Source: Tiliqua scincoides | Lineage: Eukaryota; Chordata; Lepidosauria; Squamata; Scincidae | Direction of reading: 5' to 3' | Length of the DNA: 64,000 bases | NCBI RefSeq assembly: GCF_035046505.1 | Contig: NC_089822.1 | Location: 127,220,807-127,284,806, forward strand | Shown: positions 11,701-23,700 of the stretch, piece by piece | Numbering within the stretch: position 1 is the stretch's first letter | Layout: every line of letters begins with the position of its first letter | Made by a program: the position numbers and the translations under genes | The notes under the pieces: generated by a model | What the model was told of the DNA's origin: nothing | What the model saw: only the letters and a program-made list of their open reading frames with translations | Database searches by the model: none

Positions 11701-14700
11701 TTCATTTCTGGTAGCCATTCACAAGGCTGGCCCAACCATGAGACTGACTGAGGCACTTAGTTCACACAGCAGCTTGGTGGGGTCGTCCATCTCTGTCCAC
11801 CCACTCCCTGGTTTGAGAAATGAAGAGGGAGTGGAGCAGAAGAGGAAGTGTGAAGGAGTGTCTCCAATGCTCTAGCCCATCTTTCCTCTCCACTTCCTGT
11901 TCTGCTCCATCTTTTTCCATATCCATTCCAGAGAGTGGGAAATGTTGGCACATCACCTTGTAAGCAGGGGCAGCTTTTGGCACATGCCTCGTGCATTGGG
12001 AAGTCTTGAACCAGCCCTGGCTTTTTGAGGACCAGTAAAGGGTGGAAAGCAGGATCTGTAAGCACTGGAAATCAGCTGATAGAGCATTGCACCATTGTTG
12101 AGAACCATGGAAAGATCCATGCGGAAGAGTTCAAAATGAAACTCACCATCTTTCGACATGGCATATAGGATAGGAGGCACTGACTCCCGCAGAAATGAGT
12201 GGCTTTTCATGAGGAAACGGACCTAAAAGGGGGAGGAAAACCAGTATTGATGCAAGATGAAAAGAAAACTTCTTATTCAGTACTTGTGATCTTGAACTGG
12301 GATTCGGGGAGAGAGAACCAGAAATTAATCTCTATCATGGTACCATGCCAGAGGAGGGAGTTTCTTGCCAACATTTTGCTGTAAATGACCACAGGGTGGT
12401 ATTGCAGCTACCAGCAGTAGTGTAACTAGAGGGGAGACAGGCATCTGAATACACCATGCAAGATGTCCCTCCCCATCTCCTTCAGAGCCATTCCGGGCAG
12501 CTAGAGCAAAATGGAGAAGATGACTTCATTTTGCTTTAGCTACCTGGAATGGCTTCAAAGGGGAGGGACCACTTGCACAGCGCATTCTGATGCCTGCAAA
12601 ACATAGCACTGTGCCCTCCTCTAGCTATGCTATTGGCTACTAGCTTGGCAGAGATCAGGTGTCATAGAGATTCCACCTGGTCCAATAAAGTTGCTTTCTG
12701 GCTTCCCAGAAACTTGTTGCTCAGGTTTGACTGAGCAGCTCCCAAAATATCAGTCTCTGCTTAGGCATTCACCAGATGCCCACTTTCTGGTTTGACCTCA
12801 TTGGCACCTTGTTGGTTTCCAGACTATGACATCATCCAACAATCCAAACATCTGTCATCATGGAAATGATGGAACAACAAGGACAACTCATTAATGCAGT
12901 CTGGGAAACCCCTTTTTTCACTCTTGATTCCAGCTGCCACAGTACTACCAGTATGGAGCACACACATAGCAAGAGTGTGCCTACTGCCATGCTGCAAGAG
13001 ACTGCATCCTGTTTAGGTCCACTGATGATGTGTGTGTGCTTCTTCTGCTGATCATCAATAGGAGAATGATAACACAGGCCAACACACATTTTGCTTCCTT
13101 AAACATTACACCAATTCCTGGGTATATTTGGGGTGCCGATTCAAAAAATGGCATCCCTTTTGCCCTATTGCATCTAGTTTTGGAGATATAGTATAGCCTC
13201 TTTAGTGAATGGTTCAAGTAGCTTCTTCATGAGGAAGCCTACACTGCTTGAACCATTCACTAATGAGGCTATACTATATCTCCAAAACTAGACGTGATAG
13301 GGCAAAACGGATGCCATTTTTGGAATCGGCACCCCAAATTCATATCAAACCACCATAAAATTTGGGAAAAACGTTTCTGACCCTCAATTTTGTAGACCTA
13401 TGTAATATTATGGAGTTTTGTTTAATACACAAAATACATCAATTGAAGAATTTGGGCATCCTTAGTTCTGAATCTGGATTTTGTTTTGGTAGATCTCTAA
13501 GTAAAGTATAGCTATTCTTTGAACACCTGGCTATACCATATCAAAAGAAAATTCTACAGATCTGATTTGGTTCTCACTTCAGATCATGCCCCCCTCCACC
13601 CAAACTGCTTAGGAGCTTCTTTCCCACACAGTGAGTCATATTAGTAGTCCAGGATTCTCATGGTGTGACACCTGTTCAAGGATGACAATGAAACGGGAGG
13701 CAGGCCCCAGGTGGTAGTAGGCAACAGTATAGACGGGGTAGAAGCCCAGTACAGCAGCATGGCAGACCAGCAGAACCACTGCTGTGGTGGAAGTGAAGAG
13801 CCTAGGGTGTTTTGCAGTCCTCAAGGCGCTGGCCCACATCTGCAGGAACTTGTAGGGCACAAGCAAGGTATAGAGGAACATGCAAAGCCAGGTAAACAGT
13901 GCCCTGGGCAGATTCTCAAAAGCAAAAATGAAGAGGTTGAAGTCCAGGACAAGCCTATGGAAGAAAGAAAGGCAGCCGTGAAGACAAAATACACAATATC
14001 AGTATCAAATTAGCAGAGGAACATCAATGGACCATCAACAGTGGACTATAAAGTACTGGAGGTCTTGAATTGGGGATACTGATAACCGCTACCCAGTCAC
14101 TCTCTGCACTCGTGACTGATCAACAAATGTTGATTTCTACCTAGATTTTTGCTAGTTTGGTCTGGCCCTGCCTGAAACAGGAAGTTTTCAGGAAGGCAAG
14201 CCCTTCGGGGGAAACATTAACCCCTTTTGTTAAGCAAGCGTTGCTGGGATACCTGTAGTTACAGGACATCTGCTGAAAGATGACTGATGCACCATAGGCA
14301 GGACTAGAGCAGCTTTTGTCATAAGGAAATCCCCATATTGGAGTGAACATGGGGTTGTAAATATTGCATGGCTGGAAATTCACTAATATGTTTCCCCATA
14401 TATTTTTATATACTATATATACAGGTGTGCACCCCTTAACAACTGTTCGCTTAACCACAGACCACATATAAGATGGTGGTCAAAGCCACTGGCTTAGCTA
14501 GAGGGGGGGGAGCTAGGGGGGCGGGGCACTAAGTTTTGCAGGGAGTCTCCCTGCATCATGCAAGTGGCCCCTCCCCTTGGGTGCCATTTGGGGGGGGGCA
14601 AAATAGGGGCAAATGGCTCCCGAGGGGAGGGGGAGGAGCCGCTTGCATGCTGCGGGAAGGCTCCCTGTAAAACTTAGTGTTCCGCCCCCCTCTAGCTACG

Positions 14701-17700
14701 CCAGTGGTCAAAGCACAAAAAGAGCTTTAATGAGGCTGTTAGGTCTCCCATGGCACACAGCAGAGTCTCTGTTTACACAGCAAAGTGGCTCTTAATGCAA
14801 AGAAGAGACAATTGGTCTCCAGTAGCCTGTGCAGCCAGTACATGTCTGGCAGGGGGTGTCTGTTTACACAACACAGGCAGTAGATTAGGCTGAATGTTCG
14901 CTTAACGATGAAATCACAAAACAACAGGGATTGGAGAAGGTATCCGCATCGCACACCTGTATATAAATTCCCCAGGGGCTAATTTCTGTATTTTTAGGAT
15001 GAGAACACTGCTGTAAAATACATTGTTTATTTTTCTTTCAAAACTCTAAGCTGTAGGAATTTCATCACCCCCAGAAATGCACCTTGCCCATTCTGTGTCC
15101 CTTGCCAATTTTTCCCCTGGTGCCATCACCAATTGTCTTCACTTATGATGCTTTCTCAGGAGTGCAGAATACTACAAAAATTGTGTCATCAGCACACTAT
15201 TGAAACAAAATTACTACAGTGGGCAAGGAAAGGGCAAGAGGCTGGACAACAGAGTCAGAAGAATGGGAGGTGATGCTCATACAGTGATTTCCATTTCCCT
15301 TAGTGCTTAAAAAGAAACAACCCAGTCCCAAACATCTCCTTAGTGTTGCAAGCCCATGTCTGTCTGCCACCCAAGAACGGAAAGTCTCCCAGCCCTCAGC
15401 TCCACATCTGAACCATACCGTCCTTCATCGATGGAATCCACTATGATTGTGCTGAGAGCAAACACACAAAGAAAGGCCACAAATATGTGGTAGATGGAAC
15501 GGAAATGTTTGATTTCCAGCAGCTCACTGAAAAAAAAAAAGAGGCAGCGTTGGCATCAGGCAAGCTGTAAGCTGGATCTGGTCACAGAGCAATTGTATGT
15601 GATCCCAGAAGCCATTGCATGCTCACATAATATTGGGGGCAAAGGGTGGTGGGAAATCTCTTTAATCCATTTGAAATAAAAATATTCCATGCTTTATTAC
15701 AATCAGATTTTTTTTTAAAAGAGACAACTTTTTAAATGTATAAACTGTGTAAATGTGCACACTGTACATAATGTACAGCATGTATATTATATGTTGCTAC
15801 ACAGCACCAATAGTATTCTAAAACATGACTTTGGGAGAGGGATTTTGTCTGGATTGCAAAATACATAACCACAAAGCCCCTGTGATGTTCAGGGTGCAGG
15901 GCCAGCCCATTCATCAGGCCAAATGAAGTCGTTGCCTCAGGGCTCAATCATAGCCAACTTTCCAGCTCTGCTGCAGCTGCAATGCAGCCCTGAGGTAAGG
16001 GAACAACTGTTCCAGTACCTTGAGGAGGACTCTTTGACTGCCTCCCCACCACAGGAAGCAGTTCACACCCCATTGGCATAGCTGCACCAGTGCTGGAAAG
16101 TTGGATAGGGTTGGGCCCTCAGTCAGCAAATTGGTGGGGGAGCCCATCTCTGTCTACCTAATTGTCTCAACTACTACTCCTACTCCTTCCATTCCCTGGA
16201 CTGGAAAAAAGGGGGGGCAGAGAGGAAATGTGAACAGGAGGAGAGTGCTGTGCTAGAACATCGAAGAATAGGGGGAACAGAGGTTGGCACATCACCAGGT
16301 AAGGGGGAGGCAGTATTTGTCAAGCCACCACATGTGTCAGGAAGTCTTGGGATGGCCCTGCCTGGGTGAGCGGCAATCTGCACTGTCATATCAATTAGTG
16401 TTATACTTACATATACTTACATAGGGTGTACTTTTGACATCACTGGTCACCATTTCTCACCTTGTCTCTCTCAGCATCTACCTTTCCTGTCACAGCTAGC
16501 AAGATAGTTCAAGAAATACTCACTCAAGCAAAGACTGTTGGGCAATGAACACTTTCTTCTGCTTTCCCTGCAACAGGCTCCTATCTCTGCAAGAATCCAA
16601 AGAAGGTAATGATTAGTGTTATTTCTCAGACCTGGTTTGCTTCTGGGCAAGGGCTGAGCAGGAGGCAGAAAAAGAATACAGGTATAACCTAATTATCCAT
16701 GGATTTTTCACCCAATGTTTTATCTCAAGGCGATGAGAAGGGCCCTTTAAATTAAAGGAAAAAAATTCGTTTAACAATAGTTTCGTTAATTCGAGAGAGG
16801 GCAGCCGGCTGACAATCCAGCAATCATTCTCTCTTCAGGCACTTAGAACAGCTTCACTCCAAGGCAAGCGACCCCTCCCTTCCCCTCTGAGCAAGTGAAG
16901 AAAGATAAGTATTTTGCATTCTGCACTCTGAGTGAAGCCTTTCTAAGTGCCTGGAGAGAGACTGATTGATGGATTGTCTGCCGAATGACTCTGTCTTACA
17001 TCATAAAGGCAAGCAAGGTTGTTTTTAAATCGCCTAGCAAAAGGGCATTGCTTTTTAAATGGATTTGCTTTAATGTGATTTTTGCCATCCACCTGAGTGG
17101 TGGGAACAGAACCCTCAGGAATAATGAGACTCAACCTGTATCACAAAGATGCTGCAGCAGCTCCTCCCCTACATAACAGGAAGATCACTTGCTCGATCAA
17201 GTGAGGAGCAACGTACAAACCCAGCCGTAAGTATCCTTCAAGTATTTCAATAGACTACCCGTCTTAAAATTTAGGGTAGGTAATCACATTTCCCTATCTT
17301 GTTCACTCTTGCAACAATTCAGTGAGGAAGCTTGCAGTTATTGTTGTTGCTTTTACTGTCTCTGCTGCTGTGCTTTCACCAGTGGCATAGCTAAAGCATC
17401 TGCTACTGGGGGGGGGCGTCAAAGAAGATTTTGCAGTGTCCCATCCCACCCCCCACCCCGACGAAATTTAATTAAGTAAATAAATGCAAAGTTCTCCGGT
17501 TCATTGGCCATCTGTTTTGAGAGAATACATATATTCCAACTCGGTTTGTTTCACTGCATTCTGCATTAAGTTACCTTAACAATGATATATAACATGACTG
17601 TGTTATTCTGCCTAACCTCCATGAATTTAATTCTCTTTTAAAACCATCTGACCGAGTGGCCATTCACCACATATCATGGCACAAATTCAAAAATTTTTTT

Positions 17701-20700
17701 GCAATGTTTGTATCACAACGTTCTCTCTCTTTGAAGATCCTTCCGTAAATGGAAGTCTTGCCCTAATGAGGAGAATAAAAAGGAACATAAACTGTGGCAA
17801 AAGAAATGTAAGAAGGTGATACTGGAGGCCAAGCGAGACTATGAGGAACGCATGGCCAGCAACATTAAGGGGAATAATAAAAGCTTCTTCAAATATGTTA
17901 GAAGCAGGAAACCCGCCAGGGAAGCGGTTGGCCCTCTGGATGGTGAGGGAGGGAAAGGGGAGATAAAAGGAGACTTAGAGATGGCAGAGAAATTAAATGA
18001 GTTCTTTGCATCTGTCTTCACGGCAGAAGACCTCGGGCAGATACCGCTGCCCGAACGGCCCCTCCTGACCGAGGAGTTAAGTCAGATAGAGGTTAAAAGA
18101 AAAGATGTTTCAGACCTCATTGATAAATTAAAGATCAATAAGTCACCGGGCCCTGATGGCATCCACCCAAGGGTTATTAAGGAATTGAAGAATGAAGTTG
18201 CAGATCTCTTGACTAAGGTATGCAACTTGTCCCTCAAAACGGCCATGGTGCCAGAAGATTGAAGGATAGCAAATGTCACGCCTATTTTTAAAAAGGGAAA
18301 GAGGGGGGACCCAGGAAACTATAGGCCGGTCAGCCTAACATCCATACTGGGTAAGATGGTGGAATGCCTCATCAAAGATAGGATCTCAAAACACATAGAC
18401 GAACAGGCCTTGCTGAGGGAGAGTCAGCATGGCTTCTGTAAGGGTAAGTCTTGCCTCACGAACCTTATAGAATTCTTTGAAAAGGTCAACAGGCATGTGG
18501 ATGCAGGAGAACCCGTAGACATTATATATCTGGACTTTCAGAAGGCGTTTGACACGGTCCCTCACCAAAGGCTACTGAAAAAACTCCACAGTCAGGGAAT
18601 TAGAGGGCAGGTCCTCTCATGGATTGAGAACTGGTTAGAGGCCAGGAAGCAGAGAGTGGGTGTCAATGGGCAATTTTCACAATGGAGAGAGATGAAAAGT
18701 GGTGTGCCCCAAGGATCTGTCCTGGGACCGGTGCTTTTCAACCTCTTCATAAATGACCTGGAGACAGGGTTGAGCAGTGAAGTGGCTAAGTTTGCAGACG
18801 ACACCAAACTTTTCCGAGTGGTGAAGACCAGAAGTGATTGTGAGGAGCTCTAGAAGGATCTCTCCAGACTGGCAGAATGGGCAGCAAAATGGCAGATGCA
18901 CTTCAATGTCAGTAAGTGTAAAGTCATGCACATTGGGGCAAAAAATCAAAACTTTAGATATAGGCTGATGGGTTCTGAGCTGTCTGTGACAGATCAGGAG
19001 AGAGATCTCGGGGTGGTGGTGGACAGGTAGATGAAAGTGTCGACCCAATGTGCGGCGGCAGTGAAGAAGGCCAATTCTATGCTTGGGATCATTAGGAAGG
19101 GTATTGAGAACAAAACGGCTAGTATTATAATGCCGTTGTACAAATCGATGGTAAGGCCACACCTGGAGTATTGTGTCCAGTTCTGGTCGCCGCATCTCAA
19201 AAAAGACATAGTGGAAATGGAAAAGGTGCAAAAGAGAGCAACTAAGATGATTACGGGGCTGGGGCACCTTCCTTATGAGGAAAGGCTACGGCGTTTGGGC
19301 CTCTTCAGCCTAGAAAAGAGACGCCTGAGGGGGGACATGATTGAGACATACAAAATTATGCAGGGGATGGACAGAGTGGATAGGGAGATGCTCTTTACAC
19401 TCTCACATAATACCAGAACCAGGGGACATCCACTAAAATTGAGTGTTGGGCGGGTTAGGACAGACAGAAGAAAGTATTTCTTTACTCAGCGTGTGGTCGG
19501 TCTGTGGAACTCCTTGCCACAGGATGTGGTACTGGTGTCTAGCCTAGATGCCTTTAAAAAGGGATTGGACAAGTTTCTGGAGGAAAAATCCATTATGGGG
19601 TACAAGCCATGATGTGTATGCGGAACCTCCTGTTTTTAGAAATGGGTTATGTCAGAATGCCAGATGCAGGGGAGGGCACCAGGATGAGGTCTTTTGTTAT
19701 CTGGTGTGCTCACTGGGGCATTTGGTGGGCTGCTGTGAGATACAGGAAGCTGGACTAGATGGGCCTGTGGCCTGATCCAGTGGGGCTGTTCTTATGTTCT
19801 TATCCAGGATCTTCCACCAAATAGGGCACAATTCTATCCAACCTTCCAGCGCTGTTGCAGTTGCAATGCAGACCTGAGATAAGGAAAAAAATGTTTCCTT
19901 ATCTTGAAGAGGCCTCCATGACTGCCCCACCACCGCAAGATGCAGCACATGCCCTGTTGGTATGGCTGCATCAACTTTGGAAAGTTGGACAGGATTGGGC
20001 CCTCCGTTTCATTGGATGACTCCTTAGTCCTAGTGTTGTGAGAGGCAGGGAGAAAAATTCTCTTCAATTTCTCCACACCATGCAGAATTTTATAATCATC
20101 TTCATGCCTCCATCCTTCACCTGCTTAAACTTAAAGGACCCTGTCAGGCAAAATGCTCCAGCCTCCTGATCATTTTGGTTGCTCCCCCCTTTTGCATCTT
20201 TCCAGTTCTATGATATCCTTTCTGAGATGGAACAAACACAGTATTCAGAATGTGGCTACACCATAAACTTGTAAAAATTTGGGTTACTAGATTTTTTAAA
20301 ATATATGTTGCTATCCTGTGCTAAGCCTTTCCCATCACTTCATGTGTGAAAAGATCACCCTGCATTCTTGCCATATCCTCTCTCCTGTGTGAAGCTGCTG
20401 GGCCCATTCGTCCTACTAAGGGGGATGATTTGGAGCAGCAAGAAAGTTGTAAGCAAAACAGCTAGGAAGGTCTTTCACCTGCTTTGCATCTCTGCTGAGC
20501 CCTTCCTCAAAGGCTGGGGAAAGGAATGTGCAGCTTCTTCCAAGGCTTTGTCAAGTAGATCATTGAGTTGTGAATGCATCTGTTCCAGTAGCTCTGACTT
20601 AATCACCTGCCAACAGAACACAAAAAGATTACCAATCCCTTTGAGAGCCCCTGACACAGACATTCCCAGAATGCATTTCAGTAGAAGACAAATTCTTCTC

Positions 20701-23700
20701 ATCTCAGCCTCTCTTTGTCTAGGTTGACCTACACATATTTATCAATAAATTGGAGACTTTATCAATAAATTGGAGACGTCTCTTTTCTAGGCTGAAGAGG
20801 CCCAAACGCCGTAGCCTTTCCTCATAAGGAAGGTGCCCCAGCCCCGTAATCATCTTAGTCGCTCTCTTTTGCACCTTTTCCATTTCTTTTGCACCTTTTC
20901 CATTTCCGCTATGTCTTTTTTGAGATACGGTGACCAGAACTGGACACAATACTCCAGGTGTGGCCTTACCATAGATTTGTACATCGGCATTATAATACTA
21001 GCTGTTTTGTTCTCAATACCCTTCCTAATGATCCCAAGCATAGAATTGGCCTTCTTCACTGCCGCCGCACATTGGGTCGATACTTTCATCGACCTGTCCA
21101 CCACCACCCCAAGATCTCTCTCCTGATCTGTCACAGACAGCTCAGAACCCATCAGCCTATATCTAAAGTTTTGATTTTTTGCCCCAATGTGCATGACTTT
21201 ACACTTACTGACATTGAAGCGCATCTGCCATTTTGCTGCCCATTCTGCCAGTCTGGAGAGATCCTTCTGGAGCTCCTCACAATCACTTCTGGTCTTCACC
21301 ACTCGGAAAAGTTTGGTGTCGTCTGCAAACTTAGCCACTTCACTGCTCAACCCTGTCTCCAGGTCATTTATGAAGAGGTTGAAAAGCACTGGTCCCAGGA
21401 CAGATCCTTGGGGCACACCGCTTTTCACCTCTCTCCATTGTGAAAATTGCCCATTGATACCCACTCTCTGCTTCCTGGCCTCCAGCCAGTTCTCAATCCA
21501 TGAGAGGACCTGTCCTCTAATTCCCTGACTGTGGAGTTTTTTCAGTAGCCTTTGGTGAGGGACCGTGTCAAACGCCTTCTGAAAGTCCAGATATATAATG
21601 TCCACGGGTTCTCCCACATCCACATCCACATCCACTCCCACATCCATATCCAATTTATTTATCAATAAATTGGATACTTCCTGCCTAGAATTTCATTGGT
21701 GTGGGCAGGGGCCTGCCCTATAACCCCAGTACCACCTGGAAGCCCTTGCATCCCTCTTATTCAGAGCTTCCAGTCACTGCTGCAACCTCCACTTAGTTTT
21801 TTTATCCTCAGTGTATCCTCTCCATGTTTACCCATTGTTCTAAGGATGGAGGGACTGGATCAAGATAGATTATATAAGAACTGAGAGATAACAGTGGAGG
21901 ACAAGTACACACCTGACAGGTCTCACCTAAGAACCATGATAGTGATGGAGCCTACCCCCACTATATAACACTTCCCCTCATCCTGGAGACAATCATGTTT
22001 AAGAGAGCTGAAAATGGTTGTGCAGGACGCATCAGTAACAGCCATGCTATTCTTCTGCAGCAAAAGCAACAAAGAACACTGTAGCACCTTAAAGCATCAC
22101 CATTTACGAGTGGTAAATGGTAAATGGTATTTCAGTGGATGCTTTTATGGATTACAATCCACTTCTGTAGTTGTAACTTGCAAGGCAAAAGTAGTACGTA
22201 TTATGAGCTCCAAACTTCTTTCAAACCAGCCTTCAGAAATGAACATAAAATTCTCTGCTAAAATCTGTCTCCAGCCTCTGTGTTCATTTCATTCTTTTAG
22301 GCAGGGATGTAGTTCTTGGCCCAACTGATGGTATCAGTCAGCCACAATCTCATTTCTTGGGAACACCACTGTGGGGAGGTCTGACCTCCAGCAGAATTAC
22401 CAGGAGCACCTGTTTACAGGCAGGTTCAGCCCAGGTCTTTCTGACTTCTGAAGCTTCCTGCCAACTGCTGTCCATCCTTACACGGTGATTATAAGTATCT
22501 CCTCCTCCCACTCCCTGAATTGGAAAAGGAAGCAGAGTGGACATGTAACAGAGAGGGAATGCATCTCTTCTACAAATGCCTTTTCTGCTACATCTCCCTC
22601 CTGCTTTCCAATGGGGGGGGGGGGGGAGAGAAGCATTGAAATGAGTGGATGGATGGAGGTGAGTTCTCCCTGCTAATTTGCTGCCTAAAGTGACTGTCTC
22701 AGGGCGCAATCTTTTCTAGACTGAAGAGCTCCAAATGCCTTAGTCTGTCCTCATAAGAAAGGTGACAGAGCCCATTAATCATTTTGGTTGCTCTCTTCTG
22801 TACTTTTTCCATTTCCACTATATCCTTTTTAAGATGTGGCGACCAGAACTGGATGCAGAAAATTCCCTTTAAAGAACATCCACTAAACCCTCCAGCATCA
22901 ATCAATCTCCTGACATCTGATGAAATCCACCATTGTTACCTCCATCCGTCTCTTCCATTGGATGAGTGCAGCCATGTGGTCCAGGTGTTTGACCTCCCCT
23001 GGAAAAGTGAAGACAGCAGGTTCAAGAGCATGATTTGACATTGGGTGAAAGGACACTGGCAGTTCTACGCTGGAACTACATCTGGATGTGTCCCTGCTAC
23101 TGCAGTGCATCAGTTAATAAGTGAATACAGTTGGATCCAGTAGTAGTTTCTCTGACATTTACAAAAGAATGCTTGACAGAGAAAGCATGGATCGTTCTTG
23201 GTGGAGCATAACTATTTCTGCTCTCCTGGGCAGAAACAGTTGGACACTGACGACTACACACCTTCCAATAACTGACCAAAAGTTTTCAAAGCTGTGAAAT
23301 GATCAATTGCTAATCTTGTTTAATGAACCCAATAGAACAGTTAAAGTATCACAAGGTATTACAAAAACCAGCATTTCCTAACACTCACACACTTTCAGAA
23401 GATATGGAGGGAGTTCTGGAGGAAGATTTGAGAAAGTCACTTGCTCTAGCAAATGTCATGGTTCAGTGCACACAGAGAGTGCAAAATGGGTAATGCTAAA
23501 CTCATAATTTCAATGTAAATAACCACCATTAAAAAAAAAAAGTTAATATGCATCTGCTGCACAACACAGAATGCAAGGAACAGTTCAGTTAAGCATAACA
23601 TTTAACACAGAGAATAAAAAAGTACAAAGATGTGCTGCCAACATATTAACAATTATAACCTGTCCAATAAAACTGATTTGATACAATGCATACCAACAAG

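Noticed and set aside
17816-19612. Open frames with reverse transcriptase similarity as a host gene
   Set aside because: They belong to a truncated CR1 LINE with several in-frame stops.
23097-23279. Minus-strand 60-codon frame also present at 49226-49408
   Set aside because: It lies in SOAT2 intron 1, is shared only because of the duplication, and has no splice or family support.
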